From JADCGM01 sp943370355 (lineage in GTDB: Bacteria > Pseudomonadota > Alphaproteobacteria > Sphingomonadales > Sphingomonadaceae), in NCBI GenBank assembly GCA_943370355.1, contig CALRQP020000006.1:1-64000 (forward strand): 64,000 nt of DNA, given 5' to 3'. Below, piece by piece: positions 50,877 to 59,829 of this stretch. The number at the start of each line of letters is the position of its first letter. Position 1 is the stretch's first letter. The notes under the pieces were generated by a model, which was given only the letters and a program-made list of their open reading frames with translations, made no database searches and had not been told where the DNA came from. The translations under genes and the position numbers were made by a program.

Positions 50877-51899
50877 ATGTCGTTGCTATCTTCAGTTGTG
50901 TTGCTGCGCGACGGATTCGTTTCTTGCTTGACCACGCATGACCATTGGCTGCGCCTGTTTCGAGACAGGCTCGCAGTCACGGTGGGCGCATTGACTGTCG
51001 GCCTCTTCGCATCGCCAGCCCCGGCTTCCCCCAATGCAGCTGCGCATAGCTGGGGTTATCCGTTCACCGTCGAGGCTCAACTCGCATCCGCGCCCGCCTC
51101 GATCATCCCGCCTGTTTTGCAAGACGCCCCATTGCCCTCGCGCGCAGCGGTACCTGTCCGCCTCCTCGGCGCAACAGTGTCCGCGACGCCGCAAGAGGCC
51201 CGGGCCATTCGCACGCTTGCCGATACTGTCCGCAAGCCGCGCAAGGACGTCAGCGCCTTGTGCGAAACCGTCGACTGCCTCGCCGACCTGATCGCCGGAC
51301 CCAATCGCGGCGCAAAGATGCTGCGGCTGATCGCCGACTATGGCTACAACCCCATCAAGGGCACACCCGAGGGTCCCGCCTTTTCGCCCGAGCAGCTCGA
51401 TGCGCTCCTCGACACCTTTGCCGGCTTGCCAGCGCCCTTTCTCGAAGCACTTGGCGACCGACACCGCACGGTCGCCGTCGAAGATGACCTCAGCCGCTTC
51501 GCTGACACCGTCCATCATCTCGGTCCGGTAACCGCACTTGTCGCGATCAGCGGCCCGGGCTCGATCGGCATCCGTCTCGGCCCGATTTGGCGCGCGTCGT
51601 CGCCGCAAGCGCAGCGGCTCGCTGTGCTGCACGAGCTCGCGCATGACTATTCCCGCCGTATCGGCACACGCTGCCGCTGGCGCATCAAATGGGCGGAGGC
51701 GGTGTTCCGCGACGACATGCGGGCGCTGAGCCTGCGCCTGCCTGCTGGACGCATCTCGCGCTATGCCGCGACCAATCCCGATGAGGACTTTGCCGAAAGC
51801 GTTGTCGCCTACCGCTATGCGCCGGCCACGCTCGCCGCGGTCGCGCCCAATCGCTTCGTCTTCATCCGCGACGAGGTCTTCCGTCCGCAGGCGTCCTGA
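50877..51899 (+). CDS. secreted HExxH metallopeptidase-like protein
   Basis: A 340-residue protein with a long N-terminal hydrophobic export segment (about residues 25-50, ending SPAPASPN). Its C-terminal third has LAVLHELAHDYSRRIG (HExxH from His252), then, about 50 residues on, NPDEDFAESVVAYRY, where a Glu could be the third zinc ligand, followed by APNRFVFIRDEVF. This spacing recalls anthrax lethal-factor-like peptidases and related secreted enzymes. The middle has no known domain. Transcribed alone from an AT-rich leader. Confidence 0.7.
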   Translation: MSLLSSVVLLRDGFVSCLTTHDHWLRLFRDRLAVTVGALTVGLFASPAPASPNAAAHSWGYPFTVEAQLASAPASIIPPVLQDAPLPSRAAVPVRLLGATVSATPQEARAIRTLADTVRKPRKDVSALCETVDCLADLIAGPNRGAKMLRLIADYGYNPIKGTPEGPAFSPEQLDALLDTFAGLPAPFLEALGDRHRTVAVEDDLSRFADTVHHLGPVTALVAISGPGSIGIRLGPIWRASSPQAQRLAVLHELAHDYSRRIGTRCRWRIKWAEAVFRDDMRALSLRLPAGRISRYAATNPDEDFAESVVAYRYAPATLAAVAPNRFVFIRDEVFRPQAS

Positions 51900-51935
51900 G
51901 GCGCGAAATCTTGCGCGAGGCGTCACTTTCGCGCA

Positions 51936-53321
51936 ATGACGCCCGCGATGAAAAAGCAGTGGTCCCCCGAGAGCTGGCGCACGCGCGAAGCGATGCATTT
52001 GCCGACCTATCGCGATGCCGGCGCACTCGCGGCGGTCGAGGCCGAACTGATGGGTTATCCGCCGCTGGTCTTCGCCGGCGAAGCGCGCGACCTGAAGGCC
52101 AATCTCGCCGATGTCGCCGCGGGCAAAGCCTTCCTGCTGCAGGGCGGCGACTGCGCCGAAAGCTTCGCGGAATTCCACCCCAACAACATCCGCGACACCT
52201 TCCGCGTCATCCTGCAGATGGCGGTCGTGCTGACCTATGCGTCGAAGATGCCGGTCGTGAAGGTCGGCCGCATGGCGGGCCAGTTCGCCAAGCCGCGCTC
52301 TGCTCCGACCGAGACGATCGGCGATGAGACACTGCCCAGCTATCTAGGCGACATCGTCAACGACATCGCCTTCGAGCCGGCCGGCCGCGATCCCGATCCG
52401 AAGCGGATGCTGCGCGCCTATATGCAGTCGGCCTCGACGCTCAACCTGCTGCGCGCCTTTGCGCAGGGCGGCTACGCGAACCTGCACCAGGTCAACAAGT
52501 GGACACTCGACTTCGTCGGCCGGTCGCCCTGGGCCGAAAAATATCAGGCGGTCGCCGAACGCATCGGCGAGGCACTGGCCTTCATGGCCGCCTGCGGCAT
52601 CTCGCCCGACACCGTGCCGCAGCTCAAGGGCACCGACTTCTACACCAGCCATGAGGCGCTGCTGCTCGGCTATGAGCAGGCGATGACGCGGCAGGACAGC
52701 CTGACCGGCGACTGGGTCGACACCTCGGCGCATATGCTGTGGATCGGCGACCGCACCCGTCAGCCGGACGGCGCGCATGTCGAGTTCCTGCGCGGCGTGC
52801 TCAACCCGATCGGCCTGAAATGCGGCCCGACGCTCGCGCCCGATGAATTGCTATGCCTGATCGATACGCTAAACCCGGCCAACGAGCCCGGCCGCCTGAC
52901 GCTTATCGCGCGCTTCGGGCATGACAAGGTCGAATCCGGCCTGCCGCCGCTGGTCCGCGCCGTCCAGCGCGCCGGCCGCAACGTTGTATGGTCCTGCGAC
53001 CCGATGCACGGCAATGTCATCAAGACCAACAGCGGTTACAAGACACGGCCCTTCGACCGCATCCTTGCCGAGGTGCGCGCCTTCTTCGCCGTGCACCGCG
53101 CCGAGGGCACCCACGCTGGCGGCATCCATATCGAGATGACCGGCCAGGATGTCACCGAATGTATCGGCGGCGCGATGGACGTGACGCAGATGGCGCTCGG
53201 CGACCGTTACCACACCCACTGCGACCCGCGCCTCAACGCCGGCCAGAGTCTCGAACTCGCCTTCCTGCTCGCCGAGCAGCTCAAGGCCGAAGTCGCCGAC
53301 CGGGACCGACGCGCGGCGTAA
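51936..53321 (+). CDS. class II DAHP synthase
   Basis: A 461-residue plant-type 3-deoxy-D-arabino-heptulosonate-7-phosphate synthase, first step of the shikimate pathway. Landmarks are WSPESWR, GGDCAESFAEFHPNNIRDTFRV, GRMAGQFAKPRS, CDPMHGN and HTHCDPRLNAGQSLELAF. Metal and PEP-binding residues are intact. The start is either ATG 51936 or ATG 51948; the latter gives MKKQWSPESW, nearer to family N-termini, and no clear ribosome binding site decides. Confidence 0.94.
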   Translation: MTPAMKKQWSPESWRTREAMHLPTYRDAGALAAVEAELMGYPPLVFAGEARDLKANLADVAAGKAFLLQGGDCAESFAEFHPNNIRDTFRVILQMAVVLTYASKMPVVKVGRMAGQFAKPRSAPTETIGDETLPSYLGDIVNDIAFEPAGRDPDPKRMLRAYMQSASTLNLLRAFAQGGYANLHQVNKWTLDFVGRSPWAEKYQAVAERIGEALAFMAACGISPDTVPQLKGTDFYTSHEALLLGYEQAMTRQDSLTGDWVDTSAHMLWIGDRTRQPDGAHVEFLRGVLNPIGLKCGPTLAPDELLCLIDTLNPANEPGRLTLIARFGHDKVESGLPPLVRAVQRAGRNVVWSCDPMHGNVIKTNSGYKTRPFDRILAEVRAFFAVHRAEGTHAGGIHIEMTGQDVTECIGGAMDVTQMALGDRYHTHCDPRLNAGQSLELAFLLAEQLKAEVADRDRRAA

Positions 53322-53361
53322 CGAACGGCACCGCGCGGCCTCCCCACGCGTTGGGGTTGCG

Positions 53362-54108
53362 ATGGCCGCCGTCCCGATCTTGCAATCCCACCTCCGGCGC
53401 CGCCGTTTCGCACCAGCGGCGGTGGTCGTCGCGCTGCATCTGTTCGTCTTCGGCGCATTGCTGACCCAGCGCAGCATGCCGCTGTCGCCGCGTGCTGCTG
53501 AGGCTCTGACTGTCGTCGATCTCCAGCCACCGCGTCCTGTCCCGCCGCCGCCCGAGCGCCCGAAGGACGCGCCGCGTCAGGGCAAGGCGCAGCCACCAAA
53601 GTTGAAAGCCCTCGCAACCGACCTGCTTGCGGCGACCCCCGTCTTGCCGCCCCCCGCGCCGCCACTCATCGCCTCCCCCATCCCGGAGCTCGGCACCGCC
53701 CCCTCGCCCGGCGCAGCGGATATCGACGGCCCCGGCACCGGCGGCGGCGGGTCGGGCGACGCATCCGGTAACGGCGACGGCGAAGACGGCGACGGCGGCG
53801 GCACGCATTCGCAATGGCGGTCCGGCCGTATCAAGGACTCGGACTATCCGCGCGGTCCGCTGGAGGCCGGGATCGGCGGCACGACCGTCGCGCGCGTCAT
53901 TGTCGGCGTCAGCGGCCGCGTCGATGATTGCATCGTCACCCGGTCAAGCGGCAATGCCGAGCTCGACGACGCGACCTGCCGCGTGATCCGCCAGCGCTAC
54001 CGCTACCGGCCGGGCCGCGACGCGCAGGGGCGGCCGGTGTCCGACGAATGGGTCGAGGAGCGCACCTGGACCAGCGACGGCCGCAGCGGCGGCGACGTCA
54101 GGCCTTAA
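53362..54108 (+). CDS. TonB-like energy transducer
   Basis: A 248-residue protein with one N-terminal membrane helix (AAVVVALHLFVFGALLT), a proline-rich stretch (PPRPVPPPPERPKD), a Gly/Asp-rich linker and a C-terminal TonB domain (VARVIVGVSGRVDDCIVTRSSGNAELDDATCRVIRQRYRYRPGRD). It should transmit proton-motive force to TonB-dependent receptors or act as a TonB-like protein. The C-terminal aromatic TonB end is partly altered (WVEERTW). No ExbBD genes are nearby. Confidence 0.8.
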   Translation: MAAVPILQSHLRRRRFAPAAVVVALHLFVFGALLTQRSMPLSPRAAEALTVVDLQPPRPVPPPPERPKDAPRQGKAQPPKLKALATDLLAATPVLPPPAPPLIASPIPELGTAPSPGAADIDGPGTGGGGSGDASGNGDGEDGDGGGTHSQWRSGRIKDSDYPRGPLEAGIGGTTVARVIVGVSGRVDDCIVTRSSGNAELDDATCRVIRQRYRYRPGRDAQGRPVSDEWVEERTWTSDGRSGGDVRP

Positions 54109-54847
54109 CGCGCGTCCACCGCCCGAAGGCCACACCGGCCAGCCCAACCCCAAGCAGCGCAAGGCTCGCCGGCTCCGGCGCATCGGTCGGGCCTTCCGAT
54201 CCGACACTGAAGGAGTCGCTCGCCTGTGCGCCGTAGATGCCATAGGCGGTGATGGTAACATAGGACAGCAACCCGGGCGTGATGCCATCCAGATAGTCGG
54301 TCTGATCGAAATAGCCGAGTTCCAGCCGGATCAGGTCACCGACCTGCGGAATGATGAAGTCAATGTCGCCGACCGTAACCGACGGGCCGCCAGCCACCTG
54401 ATACAGCTGCTGCTCGTGCTGGATCGTGCGAAACCCGATCACATTGCCATCGCCGTCAAGCACGTCGGTCGAGATGGTCGCGCGCGCCGAAATCCGGTCG
54501 CCGTGCGGATTGACCGTGCTGCCGAAGAAATCGAGCGATGCGATGCCTGCGGTCAGTCCGGCCGGCAGACCGGCCCCGTTATCCGACAGGCTTGCCGAAA
54601 CCAATGACGTCGCGCCGGGGGTCGTGGACTGAAAGAAGGTCAGACCGCCAAAGTTGAAAGCCTGCGACGGATCGATCGTGAACCGAGCATTCAACGATAA
54701 CGCAGCCGGACCGTCGGCAAATCCGAAGCCGATGCTCGTGATATCGGCGGTGGTTGTCGAGACATTATAGGTCACGACGCTCGCGGTGACCGGCGTGGCG
54801 AAAGCCAGCGTAGCGGCAACAGTGGCGATGAGGCGCGAGAAATTCAT
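54098..54847 (-). CDS. PEP-CTERM sorting domain protein
   Basis: A 249-residue exported protein with a signal peptide (ATPVTAS), a beta-rich body (FTIDPSQAFNFGGLTFFQS, TISTDVLDGDGNVIGFRT) and the C-terminal sorting signal PEPASLALLGVGLAGVAFGR then WTRVKA, that is, PEP, hydrophobic helix and basic tail. Exosortase cleaves after PEP and anchors the protein in the envelope or releases it. ATG 54847 follows AGGATG; one codon set earlier is possible. Sigma-54-type promoter and palindrome lie upstream. Confidence 0.88.
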   Translation of the reverse strand: MNFSRLIATVAATLAFATPVTASVVTYNVSTTTADITSIGFGFADGPAALSLNARFTIDPSQAFNFGGLTFFQSTTPGATSLVSASLSDNGAGLPAGLTAGIASLDFFGSTVNPHGDRISARATISTDVLDGDGNVIGFRTIQHEQQLYQVAGGPSVTVGDIDFIIPQVGDLIRLELGYFDQTDYLDGITPGLLSYVTITAYGIYGAQASDSFSVGSEGPTDAPEPASLALLGVGLAGVAFGRWTRVKA

Positions 54848-54908
54848 TGCGTGCATCCTGCAGGGGTCGAGGAAAGCACGTCTCGCAATCAAATCACCCG
54901 CGCAACGA

Positions 54909-54924
54909 AGCAAGGATCAGGCCA
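54909..54924 (-). promoter_or_regulatory. sigma-54-type promoter of the PEP-CTERM gene
   Basis: On the minus strand the bases read TGGCCTGATCCTTGCT, matching the -24 TGGC and -12 TTGCT elements, with GG and GC 10 bases apart. The predicted leader is about 50 bases. Confidence 0.75.
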
Positions 54925-54941
54925 CCCTGTCAAGCCGTTGA

Positions 54942-54961
54942 AATGGCGGAAGTCCGCCATT
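54942..54961. promoter_or_regulatory. perfect palindrome upstream of the PEP-CTERM promoter
   Basis: AATGGCGGA and its complement face each other with a 2-base centre; the core is GGCG-N6-CGCC. It lies 18 bases upstream of the -24 element and shares the core with the site at 44558-44571. It is a good candidate for an enhancer-binding protein such as PrsR. Confidence 0.65.
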
Positions 54962-55026
54962 GGGCCGGCCGGCGAGTGTAAAGAAACCCGACAGTCCGGG
55001 GCGTCGGCGGCCGACCGCCCCCTATC

Positions 55027-55896
55027 CTAAAGCGAATAGTCCCCCACGCGTTTCGCAAGCGCCGTCGCGAACGCCAATATCTTCTTCGCCTCGGCGACAT
55101 GCAGCACTTCGACCATCTTGCCGGCGAAGGTCGTGACGCCCTTCCCCTCCGCAACCGCCGCCTCGTGCGCGGCGACGAGCCCCTCGGCATAGGCAATGGC
55201 CGCCGCGTCGGGCGCAAAGGCGGCGTTGGCGGCGGCGATCTGGTCGGGGTGGACGAGCGTCTTGCCGTCATAGCCCATCGCCGCGCCCTGCCGGCACGCC
55301 AGTTCATGCCCGGCGGCGTCGCGAATGTCCGCAGTGACGCCGTCGAGCGCGATGCGCCCCGTCGCCCGCGCGGCCATCAATATCTTCTGGATCGCATAGG
55401 CGATCTCGAACCGGTCCGCCCCCGGCCGCGCGCCCAGATCCTTCGCAAGGTCGGCAAGGCCCGACACCACGCAGGTCACACCCTCGACCGCGGCGATATG
55501 CTCGGCAGTCAGCACTGCGCGCGGGCTTTCGATCATCGCCCAGACCGGCAGCCCCGCCGCCATCCGCACCGCCTCGGCCGCCTGCTCGGCGGTGTCGATC
55601 TTCGGCACCTGAACCGCATCCGGCCCCGCTGCGACAACGGCAGCGAAATCCTCGGCCATCCAAGGCGTGCCGAAACCATTGATGCGCACGATCAGCTCGC
55701 GGTGGCCCCAGCCGCCCGCCGCGATCGCCGCGACGACCGCCGCCCGCGCCTCGGGCTTCGCACCCGGCGCAACGGCATCCTCCAGATCGAGGATCACCGC
55801 ATCGCAATCCAACCCGCGCGCCTTCTCCAGCGCCCGCGCATTGGAGGCGGGGAGATACAGCACCGAGCGGCGGGGACGGACGGTCGACTGGGACAT
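55027..55896 (-). CDS. CitE-like HpcH/HpaI lyase
   Basis: A 289-residue protein of the HpcH/HpaI aldolase/citrate lyase beta family: SVLYLPASNARALEKARGLDCDAVILDLEDAVAP, RINGFGTPWMAED, PVWAMIESPRA and GKTLVHPDQI, with the Glu and Asp that bind Mg2+. Members cleave malyl- or citramalyl-CoA type thioesters; the acyl substrate is not readable. It ends 80 bases from the PEP-CTERM gene's regulatory region and is transcribed on its own. Confidence 0.87.
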   Translation of the reverse strand: MSQSTVRPRRSVLYLPASNARALEKARGLDCDAVILDLEDAVAPGAKPEARAAVVAAIAAGGWGHRELIVRINGFGTPWMAEDFAAVVAAGPDAVQVPKIDTAEQAAEAVRMAAGLPVWAMIESPRAVLTAEHIAAVEGVTCVVSGLADLAKDLGARPGADRFEIAYAIQKILMAARATGRIALDGVTADIRDAAGHELACRQGAAMGYDGKTLVHPDQIAAANAAFAPDAAAIAYAEGLVAAHEAAVAEGKGVTTFAGKMVEVLHVAEAKKILAFATALAKRVGDYSL

Positions 55897-56001
55897 GCGG
55901 GCCTTTCTCGTCGATAGCAGCGCAAGCCACCCCCTATCGCTTCGGCAGAGGCCACGATAGGCTCCGCCCGCAACAATCCGGATTCCGAAAAGACCCGCCC
56001 G

Positions 56002-56916
56002 ATGCTCGCCCGCGCGCCGTTCACCGATCCCGACTGGACCGCCAAGGGCGAACCGCGCGCCCGGGTTGCGCTCAGATCGCTCGATACGCTGTGGCTGGCG
56101 ACCGGGACGCTGTGCAACCTCGCCTGCGCCAATTGCTATATCGAGAGCAGCCCGACCAACGACCGGCTCGCTTATCTGACCCGTGCCGATGCGCGCCAGT
56201 TCCTCGCAGAGGTCGCGCGCGACAAGCTGCCGACGCGGCTGATCGGCCTGACCGGCGGCGAACCGTTCATGAACCCCGACATCATCGGCATCCTGACCGA
56301 CATCCTCGATGCCGGTCTCGAGGCGCTGGTGCTGACCAACGCGATGACCCCGCTGCGCCACCACCGCGAGGCCATGCTGGCGCTGCGCTCCGACCGGCTG
56401 CACGTCCGCGTGTCGGTCGATCATTTCACGCAGGCGCGCCACGAAGCCGAACGCGGCCCGCGCTCGTGGCAGCCGATGCTCGAAGGTCTCAAATGGCTGA
56501 GCGCCAACGGCTTCGACCTTGCCGTCGCCGGCCGCACGATCAGTGGCGAAAGCGAGGCGAGCCTGCGCGCCGGCTATGCCGCGCTGTTCGCTGCCGAGGG
56601 AATCGCGCTCGACACCGCCGACCCGCACCGCCTCGTGCTGTTCCCCGAGATGGACCCGGCCAAGCCCGTTCCCGAAATCTCGGTCGGCTGCTGGGACATC
56701 CTCGGCACCTCGCCCGATGCGCAAATGTGTTCGTCGAGCCGCATGGTCGTCCGCCGCAAGGGCAACACCGCGCCCACCGTCGTCGCCTGCACGCTGCTCC
56801 CCTACGACCCGCAATTCGACCTCGGCCCGACGCTCGCGAGCGCCGCGCGCGACGTCCCGCTCAACCACCCCCACTGCGCCCGCTTCTGCGTGCTCGGCGG
56901 CGGCAGTTGTTCGTAG
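56002..56916 (+). CDS. radical SAM protein with cysteine-rich C-terminus
   Basis: A 304-residue radical SAM enzyme with the cluster motif C38-NLA-C42-AN-C45 and the SAM-binding GGEPFMN. Beyond residue 220 it carries further cysteines in SVGCWDIL, QMCSSS, VVACTLL, and HCARFCVLGGGSC, suggesting an auxiliary iron-sulfur cluster like SPASM-type maturases. No peptide precursor is adjacent, so it may act on a small molecule or a distant partner. The substrate is unknown. Confidence 0.85.
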   Translation: MLARAPFTDPDWTAKGEPRARVALRSLDTLWLATGTLCNLACANCYIESSPTNDRLAYLTRADARQFLAEVARDKLPTRLIGLTGGEPFMNPDIIGILTDILDAGLEALVLTNAMTPLRHHREAMLALRSDRLHVRVSVDHFTQARHEAERGPRSWQPMLEGLKWLSANGFDLAVAGRTISGESEASLRAGYAALFAAEGIALDTADPHRLVLFPEMDPAKPVPEISVGCWDILGTSPDAQMCSSSRMVVRRKGNTAPTVVACTLLPYDPQFDLGPTLASAARDVPLNHPHCARFCVLGGGSCS

Positions 56917-56937
56917 AGCGCCCGCACCTCCCTCTCT

Positions 56938-57051
56938 TGTCATCCCGGGCTTGACCCGGGACCCAGCCCAAAAAACGCGCGCGGCAGCGCGCACACGCTT
57001 CCGCGTGCATCTGTTGGTTGGGCTGGGTCCCGGCTCAAGGCCGGGATGACA
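56938..57051. repeat. intergenic inverted repeat with inner hairpins
   Basis: Outer arms TGTCATCCCGG/CCGGGATGACA with extension to ACCCAGCCCA/TGGGCTGGGT flank inner hairpins (GCGCGCGGCAGCGCGC and CACGCTTCCGCGTG). This looks like an alphaproteobacterial intergenic palindromic element between the radical SAM gene and rnpB. Confidence 0.8.
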
Positions 57052-57103
57052 GGTAAAATTGGCCGCGTGCCCGTCTCCCCTCGCGCGCCAGCGCGAGGGA
57101 CAT

Positions 57104-57473
<370 letters not shown>

Positions 57474-57512
57474 TGACCGGCATAGGGCTGTAGCACCGGC
57501 ACGGCAACGGTT

Positions 57513-57761
57513 ATGCTGGCAGCCATGCGCCCCATCCTGCTCCTCGCCCTGCTCCCCCTCGCCGCCTGCGCCACCGTGCGCGAAGGCCTCGGCAAATATC
57601 AGGAAGCCGCCGACAAGGGCTTCGAAGTACAGGTCGGGGACACTGCGGAACCGGCTGCGACTCCGGACAGCGGAGCGCGCCCCAACGTGCCCGCCGCCCT
57701 GCCCGGCGACACCGAGCACCGAAAATATACGACGGACGCGCCAGCGACGCCGAAACTTTGA
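57513..57761 (+). CDS. small lipoprotein
   Basis: An 82-residue predicted lipoprotein (lipobox LAAC in ALLPLAACATVREGLG) with a charged, proline-containing tail and no known domain. Two ATGs are possible, 57513 and 57525; neither has a good ribosome binding site, and the second starts just before the hydrophobic segment (MRPILLLALLPLAAC). The signal-peptide pattern is the main support. It starts 40 bases beyond the 5' end of rnpB, transcribed away from it. Confidence 0.6.
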   Translation: MLAAMRPILLLALLPLAACATVREGLGKYQEAADKGFEVQVGDTAEPAATPDSGARPNVPAALPGDTEHRKYTTDAPATPKL

Positions 57762-58122
57762 AGTCGTAACGACTGCTATTGGGTGGCAAGCGGACGTTGG
57801 CAAAGGGCTTGGCTTCGCGCAATTTCGGGAGTGGCCGTCAAAGCGCAGGCGGTTTTGGCTTGTTCGCCGACGCTCGCACGGGAGGCATCCACAATTCGCG
57901 AACGCGAGCGACTTTCACCCCCGGCTGCAAACCGCTCAGTCCAACGCAATCTCCTGTCGGTACTGGAATCGATCAAGCGCATAGACTCTGAAGTGTTCCG
58001 GTAACTTGGCGGAGTTTACGTTATCAACAAGCCGTTTGAGACTGATTGTCTTGGGCTTTGTCGCCGTGACCTAGTAAACGGCATCCCAACAAAACTGTTT
58101 TTATCCTGAAATCGAATTTTAT
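57762..58122. other. gap of about 360 bases without a supported gene
   Basis: AT content rises across this stretch toward the aldo-keto reductase gene. It has a short motif AGCGGACGTTGGC but no frame with a ribosome binding site and no hairpin I would call a terminator. Confidence 0.4.
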
Positions 58123-59082
58123 TTAGCGCAACTGCGTTAAAACCTGTCGCTCTTCCTTGTTCTTTAGTAAATTACTCCACTGTTGATCGGACATCGCATA
58201 ATGTCCTGCCGCAATATTTTCGGCCAAATGGATCGGATTCTTCGTACTGAAGAAGGTACTCAAAATCTTTGGGTGACCTAGTGGAAACTGGATCAATGTT
58301 GCCTGAAATGACTGGTCGACCGTAAGCAGATGCTTACGGAGTTTGTAACCCTCCCACAAAAAGAGTGGTTCATATCGCGCCATCCGGGCAAAATAAAATA
58401 AAGACGCACGGTCGCGAGGCAAAAAGGTCAGCGGGTCAAACTTTCCGCGCACCAGCGCGGTTCCTGATAAAATAATCTTACCCGCAGCATGAAGGCGATC
58501 GATCATTTTCCAGCAACGTTGATCTTCCGCATTGTATTGGAGCATGACAGCGTCAATAGGGCTGTCGATTACGCGTTCAAGAACCTTGTCATCGAAAGAA
58601 TTTACTCCTGAATAGGTAATGCGGCCGTTAGCCTTCAGTCTATCTAGGTAGCGGAAAACCCGGTCATTCAAGTCGGTGACAGTTGGGCCGTGCAGGTAAA
58701 CGATATCAAACCAGTCAGTGCCCAGCCGCTCGCTGCTTTCGCGCAACGTCCGATCCATTGCCTCGTTTGAGAAGTCACGGACAAGCCGTCCATCAAAAAT
58801 ATTGCTGCCTAACTTGGTAGATATAACCAGTTCATCACGATCAGCCGCCCGCACCAAGCAGCCAAGTCGTTGTTCTCCATGGGTGAATCCATAGCTGGGA
58901 GAGGTGTCAAAATGATTGACGCCGCGCTCAAACGCATCCCGCAACATCACTTCTGCAATGTCTTTGTCGAAATAGGGCTTGGCCCAAACACCTGCGCATC
59001 CGAAGCCCAATGCGCTTATCGACTTGCCGTTCGGGAGCGACCGGAACCAGTCCGTGCGCTGCACGCCACTAACGCGAACCAT
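58123..59082 (-). CDS. aldo-keto reductase
   Basis: A 319-residue AKR-type TIM barrel with all four catalytic positions: Asp and Tyr in FDTSPSYG, Lys in STKLG and His in YLHGP. The C-terminal part is more variable. It lacks recognisable sugar- or steroid-specific loops, so the substrate is unknown; similar proteins act in sugar-nucleotide and quinone or aldehyde detoxification. The gene is markedly AT-richer than its surroundings, with rare-type codons, indicating transfer. Confidence 0.87.
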   Translation of the reverse strand: MVRVSGVQRTDWFRSLPNGKSISALGFGCAGVWAKPYFDKDIAEVMLRDAFERGVNHFDTSPSYGFTHGEQRLGCLVRAADRDELVISTKLGSNIFDGRLVRDFSNEAMDRTLRESSERLGTDWFDIVYLHGPTVTDLNDRVFRYLDRLKANGRITYSGVNSFDDKVLERVIDSPIDAVMLQYNAEDQRCWKMIDRLHAAGKIILSGTALVRGKFDPLTFLPRDRASLFYFARMARYEPLFLWEGYKLRKHLLTVDQSFQATLIQFPLGHPKILSTFFSTKNPIHLAENIAAGHYAMSDQQWSNLLKNKEERQVLTQLR

Positions 59083-59212
59083 TTCAACCCACTCTACGCA
59101 ACTGACTGATTAATTTACTAAACACAAACCGAGTCGCGACTGCAAGCTGCGAAGCGACATCGTGGCGCGCCGCACGTTACCAATCCGCGCCCTTCGAGAG
59201 CGTTTGTGGCAC

Positions 59213-59301
59213 TTCAGGTTCGGCCCTGATGGGATCAGTCACAGGCTGCTCCTTCCGGGTCGGCATCGTCAGTCCGATGCTGGTGGCACCCCGGACCTGA
59301 A
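59213..59301. other. highly structured 89-base segment, possible RNA gene
   Basis: TTCAGGT and ACCTGAA close an outer stem. Inside lie a perfect hairpin GCATCG-N6-CGATGC and a second CTGAT-N3-ATCAG, and on the minus strand the bases CCCGGAAGGAGCAGCC, which resemble the conserved GGAA loop region of SRP RNA with one base missing. The fold differs from a single long SRP hairpin, so identity is open. Strand undecided, with minus slightly favoured. Confidence 0.4.
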
Positions 59302-59559
59302 ATCTTCGGCAAGGCGGCCGAGTGCGAATGTCTGCAATGAAGTCGTTAGCCGTCTGTCCGCTCCCTTGGGTGAAACCCGCCGGGCGGCTTCAAGGCGATA
59401 ACGCTTAACGAAGCGTGGCGGAACGGCTCAAATTGGGTGGAATCTTGCCAGTCAGCTTTAGTCAGTCGGGAGGGTATTAAGAGGTCAGCACAACTCGCCT
59501 CCGGTCTTCCACGGTCGGGCATCGTATGAAATCGCTTTCGCTCAGCGTGAAGTGTTCGT

Positions 59560-59829
59560 TCAATTCCGGCTTGGTGGGAATCGGAGCCACGTTGAAATGA
59601 ATGCTGTAACAACAACAATACAGCTCGAACTAAACAACGCACCAGGATCAACAACTCCGCCCAAATGCCTAAAAGCAAGGTAACACACAGGGCCAACTAT
59701 CAGGACTGCGCTCACCCAAATCAATAGAACACTTTGTAGCTTGCTCAACAGCGATCTCCTTCCTCCGGGCAACATTTTTGCTGTGGAACGGCGGCCTGAA
59801 TTATCTTGGAAACTCACCTGATCCTCCAT
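59560..59829 (-). CDS. possible small two-helix membrane protein
   Basis: An 89-residue frame with two hydrophobic helices (SVLLIWVSAVLIVGPVCYLAF and SSSCIVVVTAFISTWL) after a basic N-terminus. No ribosome binding site is clear for any of its three ATGs, and no family is recognised. Confidence 0.3.
   Translation of the reverse strand: MEDQVSFQDNSGRRSTAKMLPGGRRSLLSKLQSVLLIWVSAVLIVGPVCYLAFRHLGGVVDPGALFSSSCIVVVTAFISTWLRFPPSRN

Noticed and set aside
59213..59301. Calling this segment the SRP RNA gene outright
   Set aside because: The loop motif is close, but the flanking arms do not pair into one long hairpin, so it is left as a candidate.
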